Positions 7,296 through 16,257 of a stretch of DNA of 64,000 nucleotides are shown piece by piece (the first letter of the stretch is position 1; the number at the start of each line of letters is the position of its first letter). This DNA comes from Shinella sp. CPCC 101442 (GTDB lineage: Bacteria; Pseudomonadota; Alphaproteobacteria; Rhizobiales; Rhizobiaceae). The DNA is taken from positions 496,001-560,000 of the forward strand of contig NZ_JALIQS010000001.1 of the NCBI RefSeq assembly GCF_024704725.1, read 5' to 3'. The notes beneath the pieces are model-generated. The model searched no databases. It saw nothing but the letters and a program-made list of their open reading frames with translations, and was not told where the DNA came from. A program made the position numbers and the translations under genes.

Positions 7296-8918
7296 TCACG
7301 CCGCCAGGGTTTTTGCGAGCGTTGAGCCGGCCTGTATTTCGATGACAGTGGGCACGTTGCGGGTGGCGGAGGCTTTCAGTTCGCTTTCCAGCTCGGCAAG
7401 CGAGGTGGGACGGGAGGCTTCGCAGCCGAGTGCCTTGGCAAGGCCGACGAAGTCGGGCGTGAAGATGTCGACGCCGATCTGCGGGATGTCGCGCTCGGCC
7501 ATGAAGGCCTTGATCTCACCGTAGCTGGTGTTGTTCCAGATGACCACGGCGGTGGCGATGCCCGCTTCCACCGCGCTTGCCAGTTCCTGCACGGAGAATT
7601 GCAGGCCGCCGTCGCCGATCAGGCAGACGGAGGGGCGGTCGGGTGCGCCGAGTTTGGCGCCGAAGGCGGCGGGCAGGCCGTAGCCGAGCGTGCCGTAGCC
7701 GGTGGAGGAGTTGAAGAAGGAGCGGACCTGCGGTGCCTGGTAGAACTGGTTGACGGCATAGACCGGCTCCGTCTGGTCGCCCGCAACGGTAGCGTCGGGC
7801 AGAGCTTTGGTGATGACCTCCATCAGCTTGCCATGGGTGCGGCAGGCGGGCCACAGCCCGGTCTCCACTTTTTCCCGCACGGCTTTTGCCCGCGCGGCAC
7901 CCTCCCCGGCAGTCCTGCCCTCGCCGAGCGCGGCGCTGAGACTTGTCGCGGCAAGCTTCGCGTCGGCGGCGATCGGCACGTCTGCGCGCAGCCCGGTGAC
8001 GATCTGCGCCGGGTCGATGTCGATGCGAATCAGCGGGCCGCCGAAGGAAAGCGGTTTTGGCTCGGGATACATTTCCGTCTCGCCGAACTCCGTGCCGATG
8101 GCGAGGATCGCATCGCTTGTCGCAAGTTCGTCGAGCAGCGGCTGCATACTGAGATTGCCGGTCATGATGCGCGGGTCGCCGGGCTTCAGGATGCCGCGGC
8201 CGTTGATCGTCATGAAGACCGGTGCGTCGAGCTTTTCGGCAATCGCGGCGATTTCGGCCGCCGCATCGGCAGCACCGCCGCCGGCGATGATCAGCGGGCG
8301 TTTGGCCGCCTTGAGGATCGTCGCCGCCTTGGCGATGCTGGCGGGATCGGCCGCAGCACGGCCGGGCAGCGGCCAGGCGTCCGTCGAAAGATGCCCGGCC
8401 TGCGCGACGATGACGTCGAGCGGGATTTCGATATGAACGGGGCGCGGGCGTGCCGAATTGAACACGGTGAAGGCACGCGCCATCACTTCAGGCAGCTGCG
8501 CGGGATCGAGCAGCGTGTGGCTGAAGGCACTGACGCCGGCCACCAGGTTGCGCTGCGAGGGCAGTTCGTGCAGGCGGCCCTGGCCCATGGCGAGCTCATT
8601 GCGGGCATTGACCGCGGAGATGACCAGCATCGGCACGGAATCCGCATAGGCCTGGCCCATGGCGGTGGCGATATTGGTCATGCCCGGACCGGTGACGATG
8701 AAGCAGACACCCGGCTTGCCGGTCACGCGCGCATAGCCGTCGGCCATGAAGCCCGCACCCTGTTCGTGGCGCGGCGTGACGTGGCGGATCTTCGTGGCCG
8801 GCAGGCCGCGATAGAGTTCGACCGTATGCACGCCCGGAATGCCGAAGATCAGTTCGACGCCGTAGGATTCCAGGAGACGGACGAGATATTCGCCTGTTGT
8901 AAGACGGGTGTCTGCCAT
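7296..8918 (-). CDS. aruI: Thiamine-diphosphate decarboxylase, probable 5-guanidino-2-oxopentanoate (2-ketoarginine) decarboxylase
   Basis: From the chosen ATG (MADTRLTTGEYLVRLLESYG) the protein has 540 residues, the usual size of the acetolactate-synthase/AruI group. The N-terminal PYR domain has FGIPGVHTVELYRGL and the ThDP-activating Glu52 in PRHEQGAGFMADGYAR. The C-terminal PP domain carries IGDGGLQFSVQEL followed by IWNNTSYGE, the GDG-NN ThDP/Mg motif. An upstream in-frame start would run into the guanidinobutyrase gene, while AGAGGCG precedes the chosen ATG. The stop of guanidinobutyrase is 4 bases upstream. AruI decarboxylates 2-ketoarginine to 4-guanidinobutyraldehyde in the arginine transaminase/dehydrogenase pathway, and the neighbours supply the steps before and after. 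A generic acetolactate-synthase-like enzyme is the alternative. No small regulatory subunit is encoded nearby. Confidence 0.82.
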   Translation of the reverse strand: MADTRLTTGEYLVRLLESYGVELIFGIPGVHTVELYRGLPATKIRHVTPRHEQGAGFMADGYARVTGKPGVCFIVTGPGMTNIATAMGQAYADSVPMLVISAVNARNELAMGQGRLHELPSQRNLVAGVSAFSHTLLDPAQLPEVMARAFTVFNSARPRPVHIEIPLDVIVAQAGHLSTDAWPLPGRAAADPASIAKAATILKAAKRPLIIAGGGAADAAAEIAAIAEKLDAPVFMTINGRGILKPGDPRIMTGNLSMQPLLDELATSDAILAIGTEFGETEMYPEPKPLSFGGPLIRIDIDPAQIVTGLRADVPIAADAKLAATSLSAALGEGRTAGEGAARAKAVREKVETGLWPACRTHGKLMEVITKALPDATVAGDQTEPVYAVNQFYQAPQVRSFFNSSTGYGTLGYGLPAAFGAKLGAPDRPSVCLIGDGGLQFSVQELASAVEAGIATAVVIWNNTSYGEIKAFMAERDIPQIGVDIFTPDFVGLAKALGCEASRPTSLAELESELKASATRNVPTVIEIQAGSTLAKTLAA

Positions 8919-8922
8919 TGTT

Positions 8923-9876
8923 TTATCGCCTCTGCACGCCCGGAAGGACGCAAAGCATTTCAAAGAGAAGGTTCGCTGCCGTGATCGCCGTGTTGCCTGA
9001 GGGATCATAGGGCGGAGAGACTTCGACGAGGTCGCAGCCGACGAGGTTCAGACCCCAGCAGCCGCGGATGATTTCCAGTGCCTGGATCGTGTTGAGACCG
9101 GCGATCTCAGGCGTGCCGGTGCCCGGTGCAATCGACGGATCGAGGCTGTCGATGTCGAAGGTGAGGTAGACCGGGCGGTCGCCCATCTGCGCGCGGACTT
9201 CCGCCATCAGCGGCGTCAGCGACTTGTGCCAGCACTCCTCCACCTGCACGACGCGGAAACCTTGTTCGCGCGACCAGTCGAAATCGTCGGCGGCGTAGCC
9301 CGTGCCGCGCACGCCGATCTGGATGCAGCGCTTGGTATCGAGCACACCGGCCTCGACCGCACGGCGGAACGGCGTGCCATGAGCGATCGGCTCGCCGAAC
9401 ATGTGCTCGTTGATATCGGCATGGGCGTCGACATGGATGAGGCCGACAGGGCCGTGTTTTTCCGCCATGGCGCGCAAGATCGGGTAGGACAGGGTGTGGT
9501 CGCCGCCGAGCGTCAGCGGCGTGCAGTCATGTTTGATGATATCGCGATAGGCATCGGTGATGATGTCGATGCATTTCGGCAGGTTGAAGGTGTCTATCGC
9601 CACGTCGCCGATATCGGCCACCTGCAGGCTTTCGAAGGGCGCTGCCCGTGTTGCCATGTTGTAAGGGCGGATCATGCAGCTCTCGGTGCGGATCTGGCGC
9701 GGCCCGAAGCGCGTGCCCGGCCGGTTCGACGTGCCGATATCCATCGGGATGCCGACGAAGCAGGCGTCGAGCCCTTCCGCAGTCGGCTGCGTTGGCAAGC
9801 GCATCATGGTTGCGGGGCCGCCGAAACGCGGCATTTCGTTGCCGCCGAGCGGCTGGTTGAACGTCTTGGTCGTCAT
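8923..9876 (-). CDS. gbuA: 4-guanidinobutyrase (agmatinase/arginase superfamily)
   Basis: The protein has 317 residues from MTTKTFNQPLGGNEMPRFGG; GGAGG lies 7 bases before this ATG and rules out the longer in-frame start. All manganese ligands are present: His127 in GGDHTLS, Asp150, His152 and Asp154 in HVDAHADIN, and Asp241/Asp243 in TFDIDSLDPS, followed by APGTGTPE. The opening (QPLGGNEMPRFGG..TMMRLP) and closing (LFEMLCVLPG) segments match what I recall of Pseudomonas GbuA closely, rather than the shorter SpeB agmatinases. The reaction is 4-guanidinobutyrate + water -> 4-aminobutyrate + urea. It is the first gene of a tight run (gbuA, decarboxylase, aldehyde dehydrogenase); a 97-base gap separates it from the Usp gene and probably holds its promoter, although none stands out. 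Confidence 0.9.
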   Translation of the reverse strand: MTTKTFNQPLGGNEMPRFGGPATMMRLPTQPTAEGLDACFVGIPMDIGTSNRPGTRFGPRQIRTESCMIRPYNMATRAAPFESLQVADIGDVAIDTFNLPKCIDIITDAYRDIIKHDCTPLTLGGDHTLSYPILRAMAEKHGPVGLIHVDAHADINEHMFGEPIAHGTPFRRAVEAGVLDTKRCIQIGVRGTGYAADDFDWSREQGFRVVQVEECWHKSLTPLMAEVRAQMGDRPVYLTFDIDSLDPSIAPGTGTPEIAGLNTIQALEIIRGCWGLNLVGCDLVEVSPPYDPSGNTAITAANLLFEMLCVLPGVQRR

Positions 9877-9973
9877 CTGTTTTCCTCCGGCGGGGCGGTG
9901 TTTCACGTCTTTTGCCCCATCCTGAATGACACTCTACGGGACTTCTCCGAACGGCTGGAATACCCCTTTTCGA

Positions 9974-10846
9974 TTATTCTTCGGCACGTGGGAGGATGAG
10001 GCAGGGCACCGGCGCGTTGTGCACGATCTTGCGGGCATTCGAGCCGAGAAAGACCCGCATCAGCGGCCCCAGCTTGCTGGAACCGAGAACGAGCAGCTCG
10101 CCCTCCTCCCAGGCGAGCGACTCGAAAGCCGCCTTCCAGCTCGGGCCATCGGCGATCTCGGCGGAAAGCCCAGCCTGTCCGGCAAGCAGGGTGGTCTGCG
10201 CATCCCGTGCCTGCTCGCGCAGCACATTGGAGACGAAGTGTTCCGCGTCATAGCCGGCACCCGTCGGATACATCTGCTTGTCGCGCACCACGAAGGTCAC
10301 GAGACGAAGCGGCACCGAGTACTCCCGTGCGAGTGCCGCACTGCGGGCGATGATGCCAGGCGCGGAAGACGAACCGGAATAGGCGGCGCTGAGCCGGCGA
10401 ATACGGCTCTCGGGACCGGCCGAATAGCCATGCGGCGCCACCGCGATCGGCAAATGTGCGGAGCGCAAGAGTTCCGTCGTCACGCCGCCTTCGCCGAAGC
10501 GACCGAATGGAGCCTCGCGCGCCGAACCGAGCACGAGGCAATCGGCGCCGATCTCGGAGGCGGTCCTGGTGAGACCTTCGCGGGCCGAGGAGGCGGAAAC
10601 GGCGAGGAACTCCGCGGTTACGTCGTCGGGAAGCGATGCCTTCGCCTCGGCCTGCACCGCGGCGGTGTGTCGGGCGAGGAAGCTGCCATATTCGCCGTCG
10701 ACACGCGCCGGCGAAGGATGGCCCCAGGTGTCGGGCGTCACCGTGCAGGCGACGAGCGATGCCTTGCAGGACCGGGCGAGCACCGCGCCGAGCGCCAGTG
10801 CCTCCTGCCCGCCCTGGTCGGCGGATAGACCGACGAGGATCTTCAT
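9974..10846 (-). CDS. Universal stress protein (tandem UspA domains)
   Basis: This 290-residue protein has two UspA folds. The first is about 1-140 and begins MKILVGLSADQGGQEAL; the second is about 145-290 and ends LVLGSSKLGPLMRVFLGSNARKIVHNAPVPCLIL. The end fits the UspA ATP-binding pattern G-x-x-G-x9-G-S, here LGSSKLG...LGSNARKIV. The ATG overlaps the permease stop as ATGA, so the two are translationally coupled. Usp proteins paired with amino-acid permeases are common; a role in modulating the transporter or sensing energy state is inference. It is cytoplasmic, with no signal or membrane segment. Confidence 0.85.
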   Translation of the reverse strand: MKILVGLSADQGGQEALALGAVLARSCKASLVACTVTPDTWGHPSPARVDGEYGSFLARHTAAVQAEAKASLPDDVTAEFLAVSASSAREGLTRTASEIGADCLVLGSAREAPFGRFGEGGVTTELLRSAHLPIAVAPHGYSAGPESRIRRLSAAYSGSSSAPGIIARSAALAREYSVPLRLVTFVVRDKQMYPTGAGYDAEHFVSNVLREQARDAQTTLLAGQAGLSAEIADGPSWKAAFESLAWEEGELLVLGSSKLGPLMRVFLGSNARKIVHNAPVPCLILPRAEE

Positions 10847-12336
10847 TCTGCCGCCTCGCCGAGACCTGCCGGCTTTTCGAGCCGCGAGTTGCGGGCGGAG
10901 TAACCGAAATAGACGAGTGCGGCGATCGCCACCCAGACGCCGGTAATGGCATAGACCATCCAGCTGAGCTTGAAGATGAGGTACAGGCAGGCGACGATGC
11001 TGAGCACCGGCAAAACCGGGCCGAACGGCACGCGGTAGCCGCGCGGCATGTCGGGCTGCGTGTAGCGCAGGATCAGCACGCCGGCCGAGACGACGGTGAA
11101 GGCGGTGAGCGTGCCCATGCTCGTCAGGTCCCAGAGCAGGCCCGACGGCACGAAGGCGGCGATCAGCGACACGAAAACCGCGACGATGATGGTGCAGGCG
11201 ACCGGCGTCATGCTGCGCGGATCGACCTTGTGGAAGATCGACGGCAGCAGGCCGTCGCGCGACACCGCAAAGAGGATGCGCGACTGGCCGTAGAGCACGA
11301 TGAGCGTGACCGAGAAGATCGAGATCACCGCGCCGGCCGCCAGCAGGTTCGCCGGCCAGGCGGCACCTGTCAGGTTCTGCAGGATCGTGGCAAGGCCCGC
11401 CTCCTGCCCGTCGAAGGCGTCCGCCGGCTGTACGCCGAGGGCGGCCAGCGCGACCAGGATGTAAAAGCCGGTGACGATGACGAGCGCAGAGATGATGGCG
11501 ATCGGCAGATTGCGCCGCGGATTGACCACCTCCTCGCCCGCCGTCGAGACGGCATCGAGGCCGACGAAGGTGAAGAAGATCGAGGCCGCCGCCGCCTGCA
11601 CGCCGCCAAAACCGCTCTCGTTGAAGAAGGGCATGAAATTCGCGCTGTTGAAGGCGCTGCCGGCGATCACGATGAAGAGGGTTAGCACGGCGAGCTTGAC
11701 CATCACCATGATGGCATTGGCGCGGGCCGATTCCTTGGCGCCGCGCAAAAGCAGGATGCAGCAGAGCATGACAAGAATGACGGCCGGCAGATTGATGAGG
11801 CCGGAGCCTTCCGCGAAGAAGGCCATGGCGAAGGGATGGTCGCCGTCGACGACGGTGATCGGCCCCTTGATCATCCAGCCGGGCAACACGATGCCGGTGA
11901 TGTTGAAGAGCAGCTTTTCGACATATTCGGCCCAGCCGACCGCTACCGCGGCGGCGGAAATTCCGTATTCCAGAACGAGGCAGGCGGCGACGAAGAAGGC
12001 GATGCCCTCGCCAAGCGTCGCATAGGCATAGGAGTAGGAAGAGCCCGAGACCGGGATCATCGAACTCATCTCGGCATAGCAGAGCGCCGACAGGCCCGCC
12101 GCGACCGCTGCAATGATGAAGGAGAGCACGACCGCGGGGCCGGCCACCGGCACCTGCTCGCTCAGCACGAAGAAGATACCCGTGCCGATCGTCGCCCCCA
12201 CGCCGAACATGATCAGCTGGAACAGCGTGATCGAGCGTCCGAGATGGCCATGCCCGTCGCCGGCACCCGAGGTGTCCGCAATCAGCCGGTCGACCGGCTT
12301 CTTGCGTGTGATTTGTTCCAGGATAGTTGACGCCAT
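10843..12336 (-). CDS. APC-superfamily amino acid permease (cationic amino acid transporter type)
   Basis: The protein has 497 residues from the ATG at MASTILEQITRKK; a longer start 33 bases upstream is less likely because a G-rich ribosome site (GGGGGGAACG) precedes this one. About twelve membrane spans are visible. The first, FQLIMFGVGATIGTGIFFVL, carries the G-A-x-I-G-x-G-I-F substrate loop of the APC family. FVGLDAVSTAGEEVVNPRRN is the family's cytoplasmic E-E-x-x-N-P motif typical of CAT-type carriers. It is coupled to the Usp gene by an ATGA overlap and lies upstream of the arginine genes. Uptake of arginine or another basic amino acid is inferred from family and context; neutral amino acids remain possible. 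Confidence 0.85.
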   Translation of the reverse strand: MASTILEQITRKKPVDRLIADTSGAGDGHGHLGRSITLFQLIMFGVGATIGTGIFFVLSEQVPVAGPAVVLSFIIAAVAAGLSALCYAEMSSMIPVSGSSYSYAYATLGEGIAFFVAACLVLEYGISAAAVAVGWAEYVEKLLFNITGIVLPGWMIKGPITVVDGDHPFAMAFFAEGSGLINLPAVILVMLCCILLLRGAKESARANAIMVMVKLAVLTLFIVIAGSAFNSANFMPFFNESGFGGVQAAAASIFFTFVGLDAVSTAGEEVVNPRRNLPIAIISALVIVTGFYILVALAALGVQPADAFDGQEAGLATILQNLTGAAWPANLLAAGAVISIFSVTLIVLYGQSRILFAVSRDGLLPSIFHKVDPRSMTPVACTIIVAVFVSLIAAFVPSGLLWDLTSMGTLTAFTVVSAGVLILRYTQPDMPRGYRVPFGPVLPVLSIVACLYLIFKLSWMVYAITGVWVAIAALVYFGYSARNSRLEKPAGLGEAAE

Positions 12337-12513
12337 CGTTCCCCCCGATGTCTCCCCATATGCAATCACTGTAGCGTCGGGTCCGGCAAAGGTGCTGCCG
12401 TATTTCTGTCATTTTCCGACACTTGCTGCTGAGCGCAGCACCCTTCTCGAAAGTTCTTGTCGCAAGCGTCAAGGGGGAGCCGGGAGGGGCGAAACGGTGA
12501 CCCGGAGGCCAGC

Positions 12514-12540
12514 TTGACAGGGTCAGGACAAACGTATCCT
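12514..12540 (+). promoter_or_regulatory. Candidate promoter of the lrp-like gene in the divergent permease/Lrp interval
   Basis: The 275-base interval between the permease and the Lrp gene holds TTGACA at 12514-12519 and TATCCT at 12535-12540. The spacer is only 15 bases, so the match is imperfect. Further upstream, near 12420, TGCTGC and GCAGCA form a small dyad that could be a regulator site. Nothing else in the interval was recognised. Confidence 0.35.
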
Positions 12541-12611
12541 TATGGGTCGAGGCTGTCGGGCCACGCTCATCGGGAGACGCATGGCCCGTCCATGCAGCAG
12601 GGGGCGAGTGA

Positions 12612-13154
12612 ATGAAGGATGAAGACGGGTCGATCCGGCTCGATCAGATCGATCTGCGTATTCTGGCATGTCTTCAGGCCAATGCGCGCATGACGAACCA
12701 GGAGCTGGCCGATGCCGTGGGCCTTTCGCCCAGCCCCTGCCTGCAGCGGGTGAAGCGGCTCGAAAAGGCCGGCGTCATCACCAATTACCATGCCATTATC
12801 GACCTTGCGAAGGTCTGCCGCCATGTTGACGTCATCGCCGCGGTGACGCTCAACAGCCATGGGCTGGAGGATTTCCAGATCTTCGAAACGATGGTCGAAG
12901 AGATGCGCTACGTGGTGGAATGCACCAAGGTCAGCGGGCCGATCGATTATCTCGTGCGCTTCGTCTGCCCCGATATCGCCTCCTATCAGATGCTGTCGGA
13001 CGAGCTTTTGCGGCTCGGCCCCAAGATCGGCAATCTTTCGAGCTACATCGTGCTCAAGTCGAGCAAGCCCTATCGGGGCGTGGCCTTCGACGATCTCGTT
13101 TCCCCGACGCCGCGCGGCGTGCCGACCCGGCTCGCCCCCCGCACCGGCAAATAA
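12612..13154 (+). CDS. Lrp/AsnC-family transcriptional regulator
   Basis: This 180-residue protein has an N-terminal winged helix-turn-helix, LDQIDLRILACLQANARMTN (about 10-29), then QELADAVGLSPSPCLQRVKRLEKAG. A C-terminal RAM ligand-binding domain (about 75-155) follows. The arrangement is the standard Lrp/AsnC one; the length is slightly long because of a proline- and arginine-rich tail (SPTPRGVPTRLAPRTGK). It is transcribed away from the permease/arginine genes and sits 18 bases before the nitrilase-family gene. By position it is a good candidate to sense arginine or a related amino acid and to control both directions. That is inference; no operator was proven. Confidence 0.9.
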   Translation: MKDEDGSIRLDQIDLRILACLQANARMTNQELADAVGLSPSPCLQRVKRLEKAGVITNYHAIIDLAKVCRHVDVIAAVTLNSHGLEDFQIFETMVEEMRYVVECTKVSGPIDYLVRFVCPDIASYQMLSDELLRLGPKIGNLSSYIVLKSSKPYRGVAFDDLVSPTPRGVPTRLAPRTGK

Positions 13155-13172
13155 TTTTCACAGAGATAAATC

Positions 13173-14084
13173 ATGTCAGGCTCCCTCTCCGAAGCAAACG
13201 CATTGCCGTACGCCACCGGTCGGCGGGACAATTCCCGCTTCATGATATCAGGCATCCAGATGTCCGTGCCGATCGGCGGTCGCAACATCGCGGCGATGAG
13301 TATCCAGATTGAAAAGACCATGGCGCTCTTCCCCGGCACGGACATGATCGTCTTTTCCGAGCTTGCCATGCATGGACCGCTGCACGCCTGTATGGCGGAA
13401 GATCCGACATTGGACGAGGCCGCCTTCCAGGCGCTCGCGGCAAAGCACCGGGTCTGGATCATTCCCGGCACCTATTTCGTGCATCGCGAAGGCCGGACCT
13501 ACAACCATTCCATCGTCATCAATCCCTGCGGCGAGATCGTCGGGCGTTACGACAAGATGTTCCCCTTCATGCCCTTCGAGGCGGGCGTGGCGGGTGGCAG
13601 CGAGTTCCTGATCTTCGACGTGCCCGATATCGGCCGCTTCGGCCTGTCCATCTGCTACGACATCTGGTTTCCGGAGACGACGCGGACGCTGACATCCGCA
13701 GGCGTCGAAGTCCTGATCCACCCCGTCCTGACCGGCACGACCGACCGAAAAGCCGAACTTGCCATCGTTCAGGCGACGGCTGCCATGTTCTCCTGCTACG
13801 TGGTGGACGTGAACGGGCTGGACGCCGGCGGCGTCGGCCGCTCGCTTGTTGCGGATCCGACTGGCAATGTCGTGCATCAGTGTGGTCAGGTGACGGAAAT
13901 CTTTCCCATCAACGTCGATCTCGGCCTCGTGCGGCAGGTGCGCGCGGAAGGTGCCAATGGCCTCGGGCAGGTGCTGAAATCCTACCGGGATCGCAACGTT
14001 GCCTTCACGACCTATGACAACGGCGGGGCATCGGCCTATCTCGACAGCCTCGGCCCGCTCGCACAGATGCCAAAGCGGCGATAA
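13173..14084 (+). CDS. Carbon-nitrogen hydrolase (nitrilase superfamily amidase)
   Basis: This 303-residue protein has the complete Glu-Lys-Cys triad: Glu63 in FSELAMHG, Lys128 in GRYDKMFPF and Cys161 in LSICYDIWFPE. The length and the triad spacing match aliphatic amidase/carbamoylase-type members rather than NAD synthetase fusions. AGAGATAAATC precedes the ATG. It is probably cotranscribed with the Lrp gene 18 bases upstream. The substrate is unknown. Because the neighbouring genes degrade guanidino compounds, an amide such as 4-guanidinobutyramide or a carbamoyl amine would fit, but nothing in the sequence proves it. Confidence 0.85.
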   Translation: MSGSLSEANALPYATGRRDNSRFMISGIQMSVPIGGRNIAAMSIQIEKTMALFPGTDMIVFSELAMHGPLHACMAEDPTLDEAAFQALAAKHRVWIIPGTYFVHREGRTYNHSIVINPCGEIVGRYDKMFPFMPFEAGVAGGSEFLIFDVPDIGRFGLSICYDIWFPETTRTLTSAGVEVLIHPVLTGTTDRKAELAIVQATAAMFSCYVVDVNGLDAGGVGRSLVADPTGNVVHQCGQVTEIFPINVDLGLVRQVRAEGANGLGQVLKSYRDRNVAFTTYDNGGASAYLDSLGPLAQMPKRR

Positions 14085-14097
14085 TTCTCTCGAATGT

Positions 14098-16110
14098 CTA
14101 ACCCGAGCGTCTGGCGAGGGGTCGCACCCGCTCCATCGGCATCGGTTTTCCAAGATAATAACCTTGCGCCTCTGCACAGCCCTCGTCGCGCAGCCGCGCC
14201 AGTTGCTCGGCCGTTTCCACGCCCTCGGCAAGAACGGGAATGCCGAGGCTGCGGCCAAGCGCGAGCACGGAGCGCAGAATCGCCCGCGCCTCGGAGCTGC
14301 GGTCCGCATCGCGCGTGAAGCAGCCGTCGAGCTTGATCTTGTCGAAGGGAAAGGAGCGCAACGTGTCGAAGGAGGAATAGCCGACGCCGAAATCGTCGAT
14401 CGACAGGGAAACGCCGAGCGCCTTGACCTGGCGGAGCACACGCAGTGCCTTCGCCTTATCGGCGATGAAGGTCGATTCGGTGATCTCGAGGTCGAGCCGC
14501 TTCGGCGACAAGCCAGTCTCCACGAGAACCGCGCGCAGCAGGCCTGGAATATCCGCGTTGATGACCTGAACGGGCGAAAGGTTGACGGCGACCTTGTGCG
14601 GTGCCTCCCAGGCGGCGGCCTCGGCGCAGGCGGTGCGCAGCACCCATTCGCCGATCGCCAGGATATGGCCCGTCTCCTCGGCGATCGGAATGAAGACGGC
14701 TGGTGAAATGCTGCCCTGAAGCGGATGGTTCCAGCGCAGCAATGCTTCGTAACCGACGATTTTTCCCGAGGCGACGTCCTTCTGCACCTGGTAATGCAAT
14801 GCGAACTGGCCAAGATCGAGCGCGCGGCCGAGATCCTGCGCAAGCCCGAAACGCTCAAGCGTCGCCCGTTCCATCGCCTGATCGTAGAAGGAGATGCGGC
14901 GGGAAAGATCGTGTTTGGATTGGTACATCGCCATATCCGCATGACAGATCAGCATCTCGCGATCGGCCCCGTCGTCCGGATAGATCGCAACGCCGATGCT
15001 CGCCGTGCTCGGCAGGGCGCTTCCGGCAACGGAAACCGGCATGCTGAGCGCGCAATCGAGCCGGGCGAGAAAACTGTCGAGGGCGACGCGGTCCGAAAAG
15101 CGCTTCACCGCCATGAACTCGTCGCCGCCGATGCGCGCCACGAACTCGTCCTCGCGCAGAAGCGCCTCCAGCCGGCCGCCGATCGTTACCAGCACATCGT
15201 CACCGGTCTTGTGGCCATAGACGTCGTTGATTTCCTTGAAGCGGTCGAGGTCGACCCCGATGACCGCGACCTTCTCGCCGCTCTTGTCCGCCTGCACAAA
15301 CGTGCTGTCGAGATGGGCAAGCGCGCGTGGGCGGTTGGCAAGGCCCGTCAGCGCGTCGTGCAGGGCAAGATGCTCGAGACGCCGCAGGGTTTCCTGCGAG
15401 GCCTGCTCGTCGAGCAGATAGCTGATGACGCCGGAGCCGGCCACCAGCATGCCGACGCCGACGACAGCAAAGGCGGCAAGCGCAGAGGATATCGACTCGC
15501 CACCCGCTGCAATGGGCGTGACCGCAAAGGCCGCCATGCCGGTAAAATGCAGGCTGACGACCGCAAGCACGAAAAGCCCGACCACGAGATAGCCGCCATC
15601 ACGGACGAAGGGCCGCACCGCCTGGCGCAATGTGAGCACGCCGAAGAACACGGCGAAGACGAGCGAGAGCAGGATGTAACCGGCCTTCCATTCGATCAGG
15701 CCTTCGATGTGGAACGCGAGCATACCGCTGTAATGCATGGCCGCGATGGCAAGACCCACCACCGCGCCGCCCAGCTCCGGCGCGGCGCGCAGGCGGTTCG
15801 AAAGCGCAATCCACAACCCATAGGCGCAGCCCGCAACGGCGACGAAAAGCGAGACCATCGTCCAGGCGGGATCGAAGGTGAAAGCCGCCCCGGCATCATA
15901 GGCGACGACAGCAATGAAATGCATGCACCAGATCGAGGACCCCGCGGCCTGCGAGGCGAGCAGGATCCATCCGGCCCGCTGGCGGCCCCTGCGCGCCTGC
16001 GCCTGGCGGAACAGGCGGAATGTCACCCAGCTGCCGGCAATGCCGACGAGAAGCGCCAGCAGAACAAGCCAGAGATTGTGTGCCGCAACGAAGCACGAGA
16101 GGACACGCAT
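14098..16110 (-). CDS. MHYT-domain membrane sensor with GGDEF and EAL domains (cyclic-di-GMP turnover)
   Basis: The protein has 670 residues from MRVLSCFVAAHN; a GGGGGT site 9 bases upstream supports this over an ATG 33 bases earlier. Residues about 1-235 form a seven-span MHYT sensor with CMHFIA, AMHYSGM and LHFTGM, the repeated His/Met motifs proposed to bind a metal or gas. GGDEF (about 265-420) keeps ARIGGDEF, but the upstream inhibitory I-site reads REDE instead of RxxD. EAL (about 430-665) keeps EALLRW, the Asn/Glu ligands in NLSPVQV and LEITES, SIDDFGVGY and AEGVE, so it looks catalytically competent. It may therefore make and degrade cyclic-di-GMP. It stands alone, convergent with the nitrilase gene 13 bases away. 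Confidence 0.92.
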   Translation of the reverse strand: MRVLSCFVAAHNLWLVLLALLVGIAGSWVTFRLFRQAQARRGRQRAGWILLASQAAGSSIWCMHFIAVVAYDAGAAFTFDPAWTMVSLFVAVAGCAYGLWIALSNRLRAAPELGGAVVGLAIAAMHYSGMLAFHIEGLIEWKAGYILLSLVFAVFFGVLTLRQAVRPFVRDGGYLVVGLFVLAVVSLHFTGMAAFAVTPIAAGGESISSALAAFAVVGVGMLVAGSGVISYLLDEQASQETLRRLEHLALHDALTGLANRPRALAHLDSTFVQADKSGEKVAVIGVDLDRFKEINDVYGHKTGDDVLVTIGGRLEALLREDEFVARIGGDEFMAVKRFSDRVALDSFLARLDCALSMPVSVAGSALPSTASIGVAIYPDDGADREMLICHADMAMYQSKHDLSRRISFYDQAMERATLERFGLAQDLGRALDLGQFALHYQVQKDVASGKIVGYEALLRWNHPLQGSISPAVFIPIAEETGHILAIGEWVLRTACAEAAAWEAPHKVAVNLSPVQVINADIPGLLRAVLVETGLSPKRLDLEITESTFIADKAKALRVLRQVKALGVSLSIDDFGVGYSSFDTLRSFPFDKIKLDGCFTRDADRSSEARAILRSVLALGRSLGIPVLAEGVETAEQLARLRDEGCAEAQGYYLGKPMPMERVRPLARRSG

Positions 16111-16257
16111 CCAAGACACCCCCGAGGCGGGCGGCGGACACACACGTCAAGTATGTTATCCATCGAAATTCGCACGCCAGACGAGAATCAAGGATGCGCA
16201 CAACTTCCTAATATCAGGATAGCGGCGATGGTTAACATTTCCAGACGGCTTCCTCCG

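Noticed and set aside
7296-8918. Biosynthetic acetolactate synthase (ilvB)
   Set aside because: No small subunit (ilvH) or ilvC is present, and the flanking guanidinobutyrase and aldehyde dehydrogenase point to 2-ketoarginine decarboxylation.
8900-9976. Guanidine-type riboswitch near the guanidinobutyrase or permease genes
   Set aside because: I looked in the 97-base gap before gbuA and the 275-base gap before the permease for the conserved stems and loop motifs and saw none that I could support.
9974-12472. A single 832-codon open frame covering the Usp gene and the antiphase of the permease gene
   Set aside because: Only the last 290 codons look like protein (UspA). The rest is an arginine-rich shadow of the permease gene in another frame, and the permease stop/Usp start ATGA junction shows two genes.
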